A DNA stretch of 55,215 nt from Massilia sp. BJB1822 (GCF_013369485.1 NZ_JABWEB010000027.1:1-55215), one strand, 5' to 3'. Positions 34,455-43,158 are shown, counted from the stretch's first letter. A program made the numbers and translations. Notes: generated from the letters alone by a model not told the origin.

Positions 34455-35156
34455 ATGAATACAGCGATCGAACGTGGTTTGCGCACCTACTTTTATCTCG
34501 GCATGGGCCTGCTGGTGCTGGCCGTCGTGCTGCTCGGCTTCCTGCCGCGGCTGGACAAGGGACTGCTCCATCCCGAGCTGCCGCCGCCCTTCATCCTCTA
34601 CATCCACTCGGCCGTGTTCAGCGCCTGGGTCATTATCCTGATCGCGCAATCGCTGCTGGCGCGCAGTGCCAATGTGCGCCTGCACCGGCGCCTGGGCTGG
34701 AGCGGCGTGGCGGTGGGCGCGGTCCTGCCCTTCCTCGGCATTGCCACCGCCCTCGTCATGCAGAAATGGCGCGCGGCGCAAGGGCCGGAAAATCCTGCCT
34801 TCCTCGCCGTTTCCTTCAACGACATGCTCAGCTTCGGCATCACCTTCGCGCTGGCCGTCTACTGGCGCAAGCGCATCGAATACCACCGCCGCCTGATGGT
34901 GATGGCGACCTGCTGCCTGACCGTGGCCGCCATCGCGCGCTTCCCGGCGGGCTGGGTGCCGGCCGGCTGGTGGTATGCCGGCGTCGACCTGCTCATCATC
35001 CTCGGCGTGGCGCGCGACTGGCTGGTGCAAAAGCGCGTGCACGAAGTCTACCGCTACGGCTTGCCCTGCCTGGTCGTGGGCCAGCTGGCGGCCATGTACC
35101 TGTTCCTGCAAGCGCCTCCGGCCTGGATGAGCTTCACCAGCAGCCTGGTGGCCTAA
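34455..35156 (+). CDS. Integral membrane protein of unknown function
   Basis: 233 residues with about seven membrane segments. Conserved-looking histidines fall at membrane edges (LYIHSAVFSAWVIIL, RLHRRLGWSGVAVGAV, KRIEYHRRLMVMATCC), reminiscent of DUF2306/cytochrome-b561-like proteins that bind heme, but assignment is uncertain. A ribosome-binding site CGGAGC precedes the ATG. It overlaps the convergent GNAT gene by 4 bp. Confidence 0.75.
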   Translation: MNTAIERGLRTYFYLGMGLLVLAVVLLGFLPRLDKGLLHPELPPPFILYIHSAVFSAWVIILIAQSLLARSANVRLHRRLGWSGVAVGAVLPFLGIATALVMQKWRAAQGPENPAFLAVSFNDMLSFGITFALAVYWRKRIEYHRRLMVMATCCLTVAAIARFPAGWVPAGWWYAGVDLLIILGVARDWLVQKRVHEVYRYGLPCLVVGQLAAMYLFLQAPPAWMSFTSSLVA

Positions 35157-36004
35157 CCGAGTTCCATGCTGGCGATGCCGTACTGCAGCGCCAGCTCCAG
35201 CGGCGGCTCCGCGCCGGCGTACATGCGCGCCGCCTCGAACACCGGTTGCAGCCGGTGGCGCGCCGCCAGCGCCACGGCAGCCGGATTGGCTTCCGGCACA
35301 TCGATAAAGATCGGCATCTCCGGCGCCACCAGGCCTTGCAGCGCGAGGAAGAGCTGCTCCGCCAGCGCGGGCGTGTCGGCAAACAGCGGCGCGATCTTGT
35401 AGCCGTTGCGGCAGGGACGCAACACCGCATAGCCGCGCAAGCCTTGCGGGCCGAAACTGCCGACCGCCTTGTGCTGCGGCTGGCTCAGCCAGGCTTGCAG
35501 GAAGCGCTGGCGTTCCCCGCCAAAGCAGGCGCGGTCGTAGCGGCTGACCGCCGCCAGGTCGGACGCCGACAGGCGGACAATGTCTTCGGCCGCCAGCGCT
35601 TCGCCGCTGCCGCGTCCTTCATGGCGCACGTGGCGGTAGGCGGCGCGAAAGCCCGAGCGCGCATAATTTCCCTGCTGCGCCACCACGCCATCGAGGCCGA
35701 TATTGCAGCCATCGAGCCGCGCCATGGCCGCCTGCCACAGCGCCAGTCCATGGCCCAGGCCACGATACGCAGGCTTGACGAGATACAGGCCGATAAAGCC
35801 GAAATCGCCGCCATAGCGCACGCAGGAAATGCCGGCCACGGCTTCGCCCCGCAGCTCGCCAATCAGGAAGCCGCCCGGGTCGGCCGCGTGGAAACAGGCG
35901 GCGTCGTGCAGGCCGGGATTCCAGCCTTCGGCAGCGGCCCAGCCCAATACGATGTCCAGCTCGGCCGCCTCGATTTGCCGAATGTTCAGGGATTTTTCCT
36001 GCAT
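35153..36004 (-). CDS. GNAT family N-acetyltransferase with a second GNAT-like C-terminal domain
   Basis: 283 residues. The N-terminal GNAT domain has FIGLYLVKPAYRGLGHGLAL with the acetyl-CoA loop (RGLGHG). The C-terminal half (LRGYAVLRPCRNGYKIAPLF, PIFIDVPEANPAAVALAARH) corresponds to the partner domain seen in YitI-like acetyltransferases. The substrate is unknown. Confidence 0.85.
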   Translation of the reverse strand: MQEKSLNIRQIEAAELDIVLGWAAAEGWNPGLHDAACFHAADPGGFLIGELRGEAVAGISCVRYGGDFGFIGLYLVKPAYRGLGHGLALWQAAMARLDGCNIGLDGVVAQQGNYARSGFRAAYRHVRHEGRGSGEALAAEDIVRLSASDLAAVSRYDRACFGGERQRFLQAWLSQPQHKAVGSFGPQGLRGYAVLRPCRNGYKIAPLFADTPALAEQLFLALQGLVAPEMPIFIDVPEANPAAVALAARHRLQPVFEAARMYAGAEPPLELALQYGIASMELG

Positions 36005-36123
36005 GAAGTCCTCCGTTCCTTATCACAAGAAAAGTGACTTGCAATCTGCTTGACATCGCCTGCCGCCGTATTAGGCTGAGTTGACCGGCTGGCGTCGGCT
36101 GGCCGGCCTACAGGAGGGATGCC

Positions 36124-36567
36124 ATGAACACACAAGAAAACAAAAAACTGGTAATGGAAGGCTACCAGTTATTTCAGGCCGGCGATATCCGCGCCCTGCT
36201 CAACCGCTATCACGACGATGCGGAATGGGTGGGTCCGGAATCCGACTACCTGCCCTTTGCCGGCTGCTTCCACGGCAAGCAGGGCATTGCCCAGTTCTTC
36301 ATGAAGCTCGACGCCACCGTGCAGGCGCTGCGCTTCGAACCGAAAGAAATCATCTCCGAGGGCGACACCGTGGTCGTCATGGGAGAATCGAGCTGGCTGG
36401 CCAAATCGACCGGCATCAGCTATGACAATCCCTGGGTCCATGTGTTCAAAATCCGCGACGGCAAAGTGGCCCTCTTCAAGGGCTATTGGGACACGTCGCC
36501 GGCCGAACACGCCCTGCATCCGGCCATGACGGGCGAACAGGCGGGCGCCAAGCCGCTGCATCACTAG
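36124..36567 (+). CDS. SnoaL/NTF2-like protein (ketosteroid-isomerase fold)
   Basis: 147 residues forming a single NTF2-like domain: YQLFQAGDIRALLNRYHDDA, EWVGPESDYLPFAGCFHGKQ, VVVMGESSWLAKSTG and YDNPWVHVFKIRDGKVALFK. AGGAGGG lies immediately upstream. The fold is shared by isomerases, hydrolases and binding proteins, so activity cannot be assigned. Confidence 0.85.
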   Translation: MNTQENKKLVMEGYQLFQAGDIRALLNRYHDDAEWVGPESDYLPFAGCFHGKQGIAQFFMKLDATVQALRFEPKEIISEGDTVVVMGESSWLAKSTGISYDNPWVHVFKIRDGKVALFKGYWDTSPAEHALHPAMTGEQAGAKPLHH

Positions 36568-36609
36568 GTCTGCACCACCAGGCCCGCGACACCAGCCCGG
36601 CGCAACGCT

Positions 36610-37275
36610 TCAAGCGCCGCCGGGCATTCCTTCCGCGCCGCATTGCAAGGGCGCCACAAAGCCATGCAGCAGATGGACCATCAACTCGTCCTCCGGGAAG
36701 GCGGGCGCCACATGCCATAGCGATTGCGGGTCCAGCATATACACCTCGATGGCGCAGGCCAGTTGCAGCACGCCAAAGCGCAGCGCCGCCGCCGGTGCGG
36801 GGTGGCTGATTTCGCCCGCATGGCGCAGCAGCAGCTCCACGATATATTCGACATTCGCGCGCAGCAGGCGGCGCGCCTCGGCCACGAAAGCCTGGTCGCT
36901 GTCGCTCTCGAGAAAGCGGGTCAGCGCGCGCAGCAGTTGCGGGTGCTGGCGGTATTGCGCGAACAGCAGCGCCAGCAGCGCGCGCGCCGTGGCGGCCAGG
37001 GTGGCGCCCGGCATCAGCAGCGCCAGCTCGGCGCGGCGCGTCTCGTTGCTCTGATCCAGCACGTGCAGAAAGGCGGCGCGCAGCAAGGCATTCTTGTCGG
37101 CGTAGCGGCGGTAGACGCTGGCCGGGGCCACGCCCGCCAGCGCGGCGATGCGGGGAATCACGGCGCCATCGAGTCCGGCTTCGTCGAGCACAGCGACGGT
37201 GGCTTCCAGCAGGCGGGTGGCGGTGGCGCGGCTGCGCTCCTGGCGGGCGGCGGGGATGGGTATTTCTTTGGACAT
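36610..37275 (-). CDS. TetR family transcriptional regulator
   Basis: 221 residues. The helix-turn-helix is RIAALAGVAPASVYRRYADK followed by NALLRAAFLHVL; the rest is a helical ligand domain. The start at 37275 omits eight residues of the longer frame. It is divergent from the CPBP protease gene and separated from it by 68 bp that contain a palindromic operator at 37312-37327, which it likely binds. Confidence 0.88.
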   Translation of the reverse strand: MSKEIPIPAARQERSRATATRLLEATVAVLDEAGLDGAVIPRIAALAGVAPASVYRRYADKNALLRAAFLHVLDQSNETRRAELALLMPGATLAATARALLALLFAQYRQHPQLLRALTRFLESDSDQAFVAEARRLLRANVEYIVELLLRHAGEISHPAPAAALRFGVLQLACAIEVYMLDPQSLWHVAPAFPEDELMVHLLHGFVAPLQCGAEGMPGGA

Positions 37276-37311
37276 GGCCCAGTATAGACTTTTTTCCATT
37301 TTTATGCGAAA

Positions 37312-37327
37312 GTGAATTCACATTCAC
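37312..37327. promoter_or_regulatory. Palindromic operator between tetR-type gene and CPBP gene
   Basis: GTGAATTCAC is a perfect 10-bp palindrome, extended by a third half-site (ATTCAC) on the right. It lies in the 68-bp divergent spacer, a natural position for the TetR protein. Confidence 0.55.
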
Positions 37328-37343
37328 ATATTGGAAAGCAGCC

Positions 37344-38150
37344 ATGAATCTTGCCGAACTCGCCCCCGCGTTTCTGCAGTGGGTTTTCGTGATTGCCGTG
37401 CTGGCGTTGGCGGCCTGGGAACAGCCGGGCGCGCGCCGCCTGAAACGCTTCAGCAGTTCGGCGGCGCGCCTGGCCATGGCGCGCAGCGGCATTCTGATGT
37501 GGTGGCTGCTGACGCTGGCAGCCCTGGCCCTGGCCTGGCCGCTCGACCTCTTCCATCTGCCGCCGGCGCGCAGCGGCCTGGACGGGTTATGGGACAGTCC
37601 CTGGGCGCGCGCCCTGGCAGCCGCCGTCCTGCTGCTGTATTTCGGGCTGGCGCTGGCGCCCGCCCTGCAATGCCGCTTCCACCCGCGCCTGCGGCTGAAA
37701 TATGCGGCAGCGGTGAATTATCTGCACTTCCTGCTGCCCGTCTCGCCCCAGGAACGGCGCTGGTGGCTGCTGCTCAGCCTGACTGCCGGGGTGTGCGAGG
37801 AATTGATGTTCCGCGGCTTCCTGCTGCACTTTCTGACGGGGCAGATGGCGGGCGGCCTATCCCTGAATCTGGCGAGCGCCTGGCTGCTGATCTCGCTGGC
37901 CTTCGGCCTCGGCCACTCGTACCAGGGCGTGGCGGGCGTGCTGCGCACCGCGCTGGCGGGATTGATGTTCGGCCTGCTAACCCTGCTCTCCGGCAGCCTG
38001 CTGCTGCCGATGGTCCTGCATGTGCTGGTCGATGCGGCCGTGCTGTGGATCTATCACCCGCAGCAAGACCATCCCCAGGCGGCGGCACGCCTGATTGCCG
38101 GCTGCGATCCGCGCCAAGCCCATGCGCCGGAAGAAAGGCCGGCAGCCTAG
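37344..38150 (+). CDS. CPBP family intramembrane glutamic endopeptidase (Abi-type)
   Basis: 268 residues with about eight membrane segments. The catalytic motif is CEELMFRGFLLHFL (EExxxR), followed by FGLGHSYQG and LHVLVDAAVLWIYH, the His/Asp motifs of the family. CPBP proteases process prenylated or signal-type substrates; some protect against bacteriocins. Here it is probably repressed by the divergent TetR protein. Confidence 0.88.
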   Translation: MNLAELAPAFLQWVFVIAVLALAAWEQPGARRLKRFSSSAARLAMARSGILMWWLLTLAALALAWPLDLFHLPPARSGLDGLWDSPWARALAAAVLLLYFGLALAPALQCRFHPRLRLKYAAAVNYLHFLLPVSPQERRWWLLLSLTAGVCEELMFRGFLLHFLTGQMAGGLSLNLASAWLLISLAFGLGHSYQGVAGVLRTALAGLMFGLLTLLSGSLLLPMVLHVLVDAAVLWIYHPQQDHPQAAARLIAGCDPRQAHAPEERPAA

Positions 38151-38161
38151 CTCCTGATAAT

Positions 38162-38209
38162 TTGGTATTGAATTGGTTTTATTGTTGTTAAATTGGTATA
38201 TGATTGGTA
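38162..38209. promoter_or_regulatory. Iterated TTGGT operator-like sites before the erythromycin-esterase-like gene
   Basis: TTGGTA/T occurs at 38162, 38173, 38193 and 38204, and a variant TTGTTG at 38182. Spacings are 11, 9, 11 and 11 bp, so all lie on one face of the helix. They cover the space between the CPBP stop and the next start at 38237, which has CGGAG at 38226-38230. Confidence 0.55.
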
Positions 38210-38236
38210 CACAACAATCTTTACCACGGAGACCCC

Positions 38237-39460
38237 ATGTTCGCTGCCCGATCCTGCCTCGCCCTGGCCGTGACGCTGGCCCTGCACGCCCTGCACGCCA
38301 GCGCCGCCGACCTGCCGCCCACACTCAAGCAATGGCCGGTCGCCAGCAGCGATCCAGCCCATGACGATTTCCGCGACCTGCAGCCCTTCGCCGACGCCAT
38401 CGGCAGTGCGCGCATCGTCGGCCTGGGCGAGCAAAACCATGGCGGACGCGGCGAATTCCAGCTGAAACTGCGCCTGCTGCGCTTCCTGCACGAGCGTCTG
38501 GGCTTCGACGTGCTGATCCTGGAAAGCGGCTTCTTCGACGTCGGCCAGATCGTGCGGCGCATGGAACAGGGCGAGAAGCTGGACGATATGGCGCCCGGCA
38601 ATATCTTCTTCATGTACGCCAACAGCGCCGAAGGGCGCGCCGTGCTGCAATACGTGCAGCAGCAAAAAGCCGGCGGCAATCCGCTCGCCCTGGCCGGCTT
38701 CGACAGCCAGCACAGCGGCCTGCTGTCGCAAACCGAGCTGCTCAAGCAGCTGCAAGCCTTCCTGCAAAAAAACCAGCCGGCGCTGGCCAGCGGCAAGGAC
38801 TGGGACGCGTATGCCCAGGCCGCCCAGCCCCTGTTCGCCATGCAGCGCGCGGCGCCGCCAGCCGACATCCAGGCCGGCTTCCAGCGCCACAATGCCGCGC
38901 TGAACGGCGCCCTGTGCGCCTCCAGCGACGCGGCCATCCACAGCGCCGGATGGTGGTGCCAGGTGGTGAAAAGCGTGGACGCGCAAGCCACCACCTACTG
39001 GAGCAACAATATGAACTACCAGCGCGACAACCAGATGGGCGACAACGCCATTTGGGTGGCCGAGCGCCTCTTCCCCGGCAAGAAAGCGGTCGTGTGGGGC
39101 CACACCTTCCACATCGCGCGCGGCTTCGAACCGGCGCCCGGCATTCTGCAATCGGGCGAAGTCATGCACCGCCGCTGGGGCACGCAATACAAGGCCGTGC
39201 AATTCAGCAGCGCCGAAGGCAAATTCCTCGACTACACCAATATGCAGATCGGCCGCGTGCCCCAGCCCGAGCGCGGCAGCCTGGAATACCAACTGGCGCG
39301 CGGCGCCAGCGCCCCCATTGTCGGCGTCACCAGCAGCAGCGTCATCGACCTGCCCCAGTTCACCTTCGACTACGCCACCCAGCCGCTGGGCAAGCTGGGC
39401 CAGCACTGGGACGTGCTGTTCTTCGCGCGCGACATCGGCCCCGTCAAAATGAGCCGCTGA
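38237..39460 (+). CDS. Erythromycin esterase-like family protein, exported
   Basis: 407 residues with a signal peptide (AARSCLALAVTLALHALHAS). Family motifs: IVGLGEQNHGGRGEF (the Glu and His of the active site), LILESGFFDVGQIVRRM, SAEGRAVLQYVQQQ, KAVVWGHTFHIARGFEP and the MHRRWGTQYKAVQF region. Erythromycin esterases are cytoplasmic, while this relative has a signal peptide, so a periplasmic hydrolase for another ester is likely. Macrolide resistance should not be assumed. Confidence 0.85.
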   Translation: MFAARSCLALAVTLALHALHASAADLPPTLKQWPVASSDPAHDDFRDLQPFADAIGSARIVGLGEQNHGGRGEFQLKLRLLRFLHERLGFDVLILESGFFDVGQIVRRMEQGEKLDDMAPGNIFFMYANSAEGRAVLQYVQQQKAGGNPLALAGFDSQHSGLLSQTELLKQLQAFLQKNQPALASGKDWDAYAQAAQPLFAMQRAAPPADIQAGFQRHNAALNGALCASSDAAIHSAGWWCQVVKSVDAQATTYWSNNMNYQRDNQMGDNAIWVAERLFPGKKAVVWGHTFHIARGFEPAPGILQSGEVMHRRWGTQYKAVQFSSAEGKFLDYTNMQIGRVPQPERGSLEYQLARGASAPIVGVTSSSVIDLPQFTFDYATQPLGKLGQHWDVLFFARDIGPVKMSR

Positions 39461-39468
39461 AGCGCCGC

Positions 39469-39936
39469 TTAAGCCACGCTGCGGAAGACGGTGCTGGCAC
39501 CGTCTTTGCGTACCAGCAGCACCTCATACTTATCGCGCCGGCCGCCGTAGGCCGGACCATCCATGCCAGGCGAGCCGACCGGCATGCCCGGCACGGCCAG
39601 GCCAAGCGCCGCCGGCTTGGTCTGCAGCAGGCGCAGCACATCGCTGGCCGGCACATGGCCCTCGACCACATAGCCGCCCACCAGCGCCGTATGGCAGGAA
39701 CCGTAGCGCGGCGCCAGGCCGAGACGGGCGCGCGCCGCCTCATTGCCCTCCTGATACACCTTCGCCTTGAAGCCGTTCTGCTCCATATGCGCGATCCAAT
39801 CCTGGCAGCAGCCGCAGCGCGGATCCTTCCACACCTCGAACGCCACCGGCGCCTTCGCCGCCCGCGCCAAAGGCAACGCCGCCAAAGCCGCCAAACCAGC
39901 GCCCCGCAGCATCCAATCCCGCCGAGACCAAGCCAT
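39469..39936 (-). CDS. DUF411 metal-binding protein with Tat signal
   Basis: 155 residues. The N-terminus has a twin-arginine signal (SRRDWMLRGAGLAALAALPL). The mature part is DUF411: VWKDPRCGCCQDWIAHMEQN (CxCC) and GSCHTALVGGYVVEGHVPAS, ending PGMPVGSPGMDG. DUF411 proteins often sit in copper or silver resistance regions and probably bind metal through the CxCC and the Met/His positions. No other copper genes are near. Confidence 0.9.
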   Translation of the reverse strand: MAWSRRDWMLRGAGLAALAALPLARAAKAPVAFEVWKDPRCGCCQDWIAHMEQNGFKAKVYQEGNEAARARLGLAPRYGSCHTALVGGYVVEGHVPASDVLRLLQTKPAALGLAVPGMPVGSPGMDGPAYGGRRDKYEVLLVRKDGASTVFRSVA

Positions 39937-40009
39937 ACCGCCCTCCCTTCCGAAGCAAAAAATTCATCTTACTTCAAGCCTATCGCCCCATCCTTTGATC
40001 TGCCTTAAG

Positions 40010-40121
40010 CAATGTCCTACCCTGGTGTCAGGCACTGAGGTCGGACATTTGCTGATCTAAATCAAAGAATGTCCGGCTCTGGTGCCTCGGCGGCCCCGCC
40101 TGACACCAGGGTGGGACATTG
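40010..40121. repeat. Nested palindromic intergenic element (REP/MITE-like)
   Basis: The outer arms CAATGTCC.ACCCTGGTGTC (from 40010) and GACACCAGGGTGGGACATTG (ending at 40121) are near-perfect inverted copies. Inner arms CGGACATT (40042-40049) and AATGTCCG (40068-40075) form a second pairing. The right side carries an extra GC-rich insertion. The element encodes nothing and abuts the 3' end of the gene at 40145. The build resembles repetitive extragenic palindromes. Confidence 0.75.
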
Positions 40122-40144
40122 TTTGATTTGGCGCAAACGGAAGG

Positions 40145-40480
40145 CTATTTGTCGCGACGGCCCAGGCATTCCTGGCGCAGCTCGTCGGGGGGCATTTCCG
40201 CCACTTGTTGCCGCATTTTCTCCAGGGTTTTCAAAAACTTGGGGTCGGCTTTCAGCTTGGCATAGGCGGCTGGGTCTTCGGCCGTCAGCATTTCAAGCTG
40301 TGCCTGCATGCGTGCGGCTTGCTCCGGGTACTTTTCTGCGCAAACCTGAGTAAATGCAATGATTAGGGGATAGAAGGGATTCGGCCCGCATTTTTCCGCT
40401 CCGGGCGGGCATTGGGTCGTGGCCGAGGCGCTTTGCAGCGCTAAAAGGATGGGTAATGCCAGCAGTATTTTGAGTTTCAT
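40145..40480 (-). CDS. Small exported protein of unknown function
   Basis: 111 residues. A signal peptide (MKLKILLALPILLALQSASA) is followed by a mature protein with four cysteines (TQCPPGAEKCGPN, TQVCAEKYPEQ, RQECLGRRDK) and a helix-rich middle. No family is recognised. The palindromic element at 40010-40121 lies just beyond its stop and could act as its terminator. Confidence 0.65.
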   Translation of the reverse strand: MKLKILLALPILLALQSASATTQCPPGAEKCGPNPFYPLIIAFTQVCAEKYPEQAARMQAQLEMLTAEDPAAYAKLKADPKFLKTLEKMRQQVAEMPPDELRQECLGRRDK

Positions 40481-40563
40481 GGATTTTTTACGACGAAAAA
40501 AAATAGCGTGCTCCAGATTCTAGTGCAAGGCAGGCGATACGCGGCGGCCTGTTGCGCGCGCCG

Positions 40564-40587
40564 CCTCCCTCGATCGAGGTAGGGAGG
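40564..40587. promoter_or_regulatory. Inverted repeat upstream of the seven-gene operon
   Basis: CCTCCCT and AGGGAGG bracket CGATCGAGGT, in a 198-bp intergenic region about 90 bp before the first gene. The inner CTCGATCGAG is itself a palindrome. It may be an operator for the operon. No regulator gene adjoins the operon to suggest its binder. Confidence 0.45.
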
Positions 40588-40678
40588 CTTCCCCCTTCCG
40601 GCCGATTCCAGCCGTCCTGCGCGTGGCTATTCTGTGCGCAGCTAGCGCTACTCCCTTCAACTCGTAGAAAGATAAAAA

Positions 40679-41665
40679 ATGACTGACTCGAATCAGCCTG
40701 TGGACAGCCGTCGCCGTAATGTTTTGATGGGCGCCGCGGCCGGTGCTGCCGTTGCCGTCAGCACTCCGTTCGCGGCCAGCGCCGCACCGGCCGCCAAGGC
40801 CAAGACTTCCGCTAACCTGAAAGGATCACAACATATGGGCACCATTACCACCCGCGACGGCGTTGAACTGTATTACAAGGATTGGGGGCCGCGTAATGGC
40901 CAGCCCATCGTCTTCAGCCACGGCTGGCCGCTGAATTCGGACAGCTGGGAATCGCAGATGATCTTCCTGGCGAGCCAGGGCTATCGCTGCATCGCCCACG
41001 ACCGCCGTGGCCACGGCCGCTCCAGCCAGCCTTGGGATGGCAACGATATGGATCATTACGCCGACGATCTGGCGCAGGTGATCGAGCATCTGGACCTGAA
41101 GAATGCGGTGCTGTTCGGCTTCTCCACCGGCGGCGGCGAAGTGGCGCGCTATATCGGCCGTCATGGCAGCAAGCGCGTGGCGAAGGCGGGCCTGATTTCG
41201 GCCGTGCCGCCGCAGATGCTGAAAACGGCGAACAATCCGGGCGGCCTGCCGATGTCGGTGTTCGACGGCATCCGCGCCGGTTCGCTGGCCGACCGCGCCC
41301 AGCTCTATCTGGACATCGCCGGCGGCCCCTTCTTCGGCTTCAACCGCCCAGGCGCGAAAGTGTCGCAAGGCCTGATCAATTCGTGGTGGGCGCAGGGCAT
41401 GCAAGCCGGCCATAAAAACACCTTCGACTGCATCAAGGCTTTCTCGGAAACCGATTTCACCGAAGACCTGAAAAAGATCGACGTGCCAACCCTGATCGTG
41501 CATGGCGACGATGACCAGATCGTGCCGATCGATGCCGCCGGCCGCGCCGCCGCCAAGCTGGTGAAGAATGCCACCCTGCTGGTCTACCCAGGCGCGCCGC
41601 ACGGCCTGACCGACACGCACAAGGACAAGCTGAACGCCGATATGCTGGCTTTCATCAAGAACTGA
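40679..41665 (+). CDS. Tat-leader alpha/beta hydrolase of the non-heme chloroperoxidase/perhydrolase type
   Basis: 328 residues. The first 50 carry a twin-arginine signal (SRRRNVLMGAAAGAAVAVST). The enzyme part has the oxyanion HGWPLNSDSWESQM, the nucleophile elbow FGFSTGGGEVARYIG, the acid DDDQIVP and the His in YPGAPHGLTDTHKD, close to aryl esterase/chloroperoxidase enzymes. Most relatives start at the internal Met53 (40835), which here has its own AAGGA nine bases upstream, so a cytosolic second form is possible. It is first of a seven-gene run, with catalase 14 bp downstream. Confidence 0.88.
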   Translation: MTDSNQPVDSRRRNVLMGAAAGAAVAVSTPFAASAAPAAKAKTSANLKGSQHMGTITTRDGVELYYKDWGPRNGQPIVFSHGWPLNSDSWESQMIFLASQGYRCIAHDRRGHGRSSQPWDGNDMDHYADDLAQVIEHLDLKNAVLFGFSTGGGEVARYIGRHGSKRVAKAGLISAVPPQMLKTANNPGGLPMSVFDGIRAGSLADRAQLYLDIAGGPFFGFNRPGAKVSQGLINSWWAQGMQAGHKNTFDCIKAFSETDFTEDLKKIDVPTLIVHGDDDQIVPIDAAGRAAAKLVKNATLLVYPGAPHGLTDTHKDKLNADMLAFIKN

Positions 41666-41679
41666 GCAAGGCCTAAGCA

Positions 41680-43125
41680 ATGAACAAGCTTTTGACCACG
41701 GCGGCCGGCGCGCCGGTTGCCGATAACCAGAACGTGCAGACCGCGGGGCCGCGCGGCCCAATGCTGCTGCAGGACGTCTGGCATCTGGAAAAGCTGGCGC
41801 ACTTCCACCGCGAAGTGATTCCGGAGCGCCGCATGCACGCCAAGGGTTCGGGCGCTTTCGGCACCTTCACCGTCACGCAGGACATCACGCGCTTCAGCAA
41901 GGCGGCACTGTTCTCGCAAGTGGGCAAGAAGACGGAGGTCTTCCTGCGCTTTTCCACGGTGGCGGGCGAGCGCGGCGCGGCCGATGCGGAACGCGATATC
42001 CGCGGCTTCGCCGTCAAGTTCTACACCGAGCAAGGCAACTGGGATGTGGTGGGCAATAACACGCCGGTGTTCTTCATGCGCGACCCGCTGAAGTTCCCGG
42101 ATTTGAACCACGCCGTGAAACGCGATCCGCGCACCAACCTGCGCAGCGCCGAAAGCAACTGGGACTACTGGACCCTGCTGCCGGAAGCCCTGCACCAGGT
42201 GACGATCCTGATGAGCGAACGCGGCATCCCGGCTTCCTACCGCCATATGCACGGTTTCGGCAGCCACACCTTCAGCTTCATCAACGCGGCCAACGAGCGC
42301 TTCTGGGTCAAGTTCCATTTCCAGTGCCAGCAAGGCATCCGCAATCTAAGCGATGAGGAGGCGCAGGCCGTCATCGCGCGCGACCGCGAAAGCTCGCAGC
42401 GCGATCTGTACGAGAGCATCGAGCGCGGCGATTACCCGCGCTGGAAGCTGCAGGTGCAGGTCATGCCGGAAGCCGATGCAGCCAGCTGCCGCTTCAATCC
42501 CTTCGATCTGACCAAGGTCTGGCTGCATCAGGACTATCCGCTGATCGAGGTGGGCGTGCTGGAGCTGAACCGCAATCCGGACAACTACTTCGCCGACGTC
42601 GAGCAGGCTGCGTTCACGCCAGCCAATGTGGTGCCGGGCATTTCCTTCTCGCCCGACCGCATGCTGCAATCGCGCCTGTTCGCCTATGGCGATGCGCAGC
42701 GCTACCGCCTGGGCGTGAACCATCACCAGATTCCGGTGAACGCGCCGAAGTGTCCCTTCCACAGTTATCACCGCGACGGCGCCATGCGCGCCGACGGCAA
42801 CCATGGCGGCAGCATCGGCTACGAACCCAATTCCAAGGGCGAGTGGCAGCAGCAGCCTTCGTTTGCCGAACCGCCGCTGGCCCTGCAGGGCGATGCGGCG
42901 AACTGGGACCACCGCGCCGACGAGGACTATTACAGCCAGCCGCGCGCCCTGTTCCAGCTGATGACGCAGGCGCAGCGCCAAACCCTGTTCGACAACACCG
43001 CGCGCGCCCTGAACGGCGTGCCGGCGAATATCCAGCAAAGGCATATCGACAACTGCAACAAGGCCGATGAAGCCTATGGCGCAGGCGTGCGCGCCGCGCT
43101 GGAGAACCAGCGCACTCTCTGGTAA
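41680..43125 (+). CDS. katA: Catalase (small-subunit, clade 3 type)
   Basis: 481 residues. Key residues: distal His in RRMHAKGSGAFGTF, Asn in WDVVGNNTPVFFMRDPLKFP, and the heme-ligand Tyr in SRLFAYGDAQRYRLG. NADPH-binding and C-terminal helical parts are present, and length matches KatA-type enzymes. It decomposes H2O2 in the cytoplasm. It lies 14 bp after the alpha/beta hydrolase gene and so shares its message. The pairing with hydrolases suggests a peroxide-linked pathway, not general defence alone. Confidence 0.95.
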   Translation: MNKLLTTAAGAPVADNQNVQTAGPRGPMLLQDVWHLEKLAHFHREVIPERRMHAKGSGAFGTFTVTQDITRFSKAALFSQVGKKTEVFLRFSTVAGERGAADAERDIRGFAVKFYTEQGNWDVVGNNTPVFFMRDPLKFPDLNHAVKRDPRTNLRSAESNWDYWTLLPEALHQVTILMSERGIPASYRHMHGFGSHTFSFINAANERFWVKFHFQCQQGIRNLSDEEAQAVIARDRESSQRDLYESIERGDYPRWKLQVQVMPEADAASCRFNPFDLTKVWLHQDYPLIEVGVLELNRNPDNYFADVEQAAFTPANVVPGISFSPDRMLQSRLFAYGDAQRYRLGVNHHQIPVNAPKCPFHSYHRDGAMRADGNHGGSIGYEPNSKGEWQQQPSFAEPPLALQGDAANWDHRADEDYYSQPRALFQLMTQAQRQTLFDNTARALNGVPANIQQRHIDNCNKADEAYGAGVRAALENQRTLW

Positions 43126-43158
43126 GCCACCATTTTTTCAACCGAAAGGATCAACACC

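Noticed and set aside
38237..39460. Macrolide-resistance gene
   Set aside because: The family match is to the broad erythromycin-esterase fold, but this protein has a signal peptide and likely acts in the periplasm; resistance cannot be claimed from sequence.
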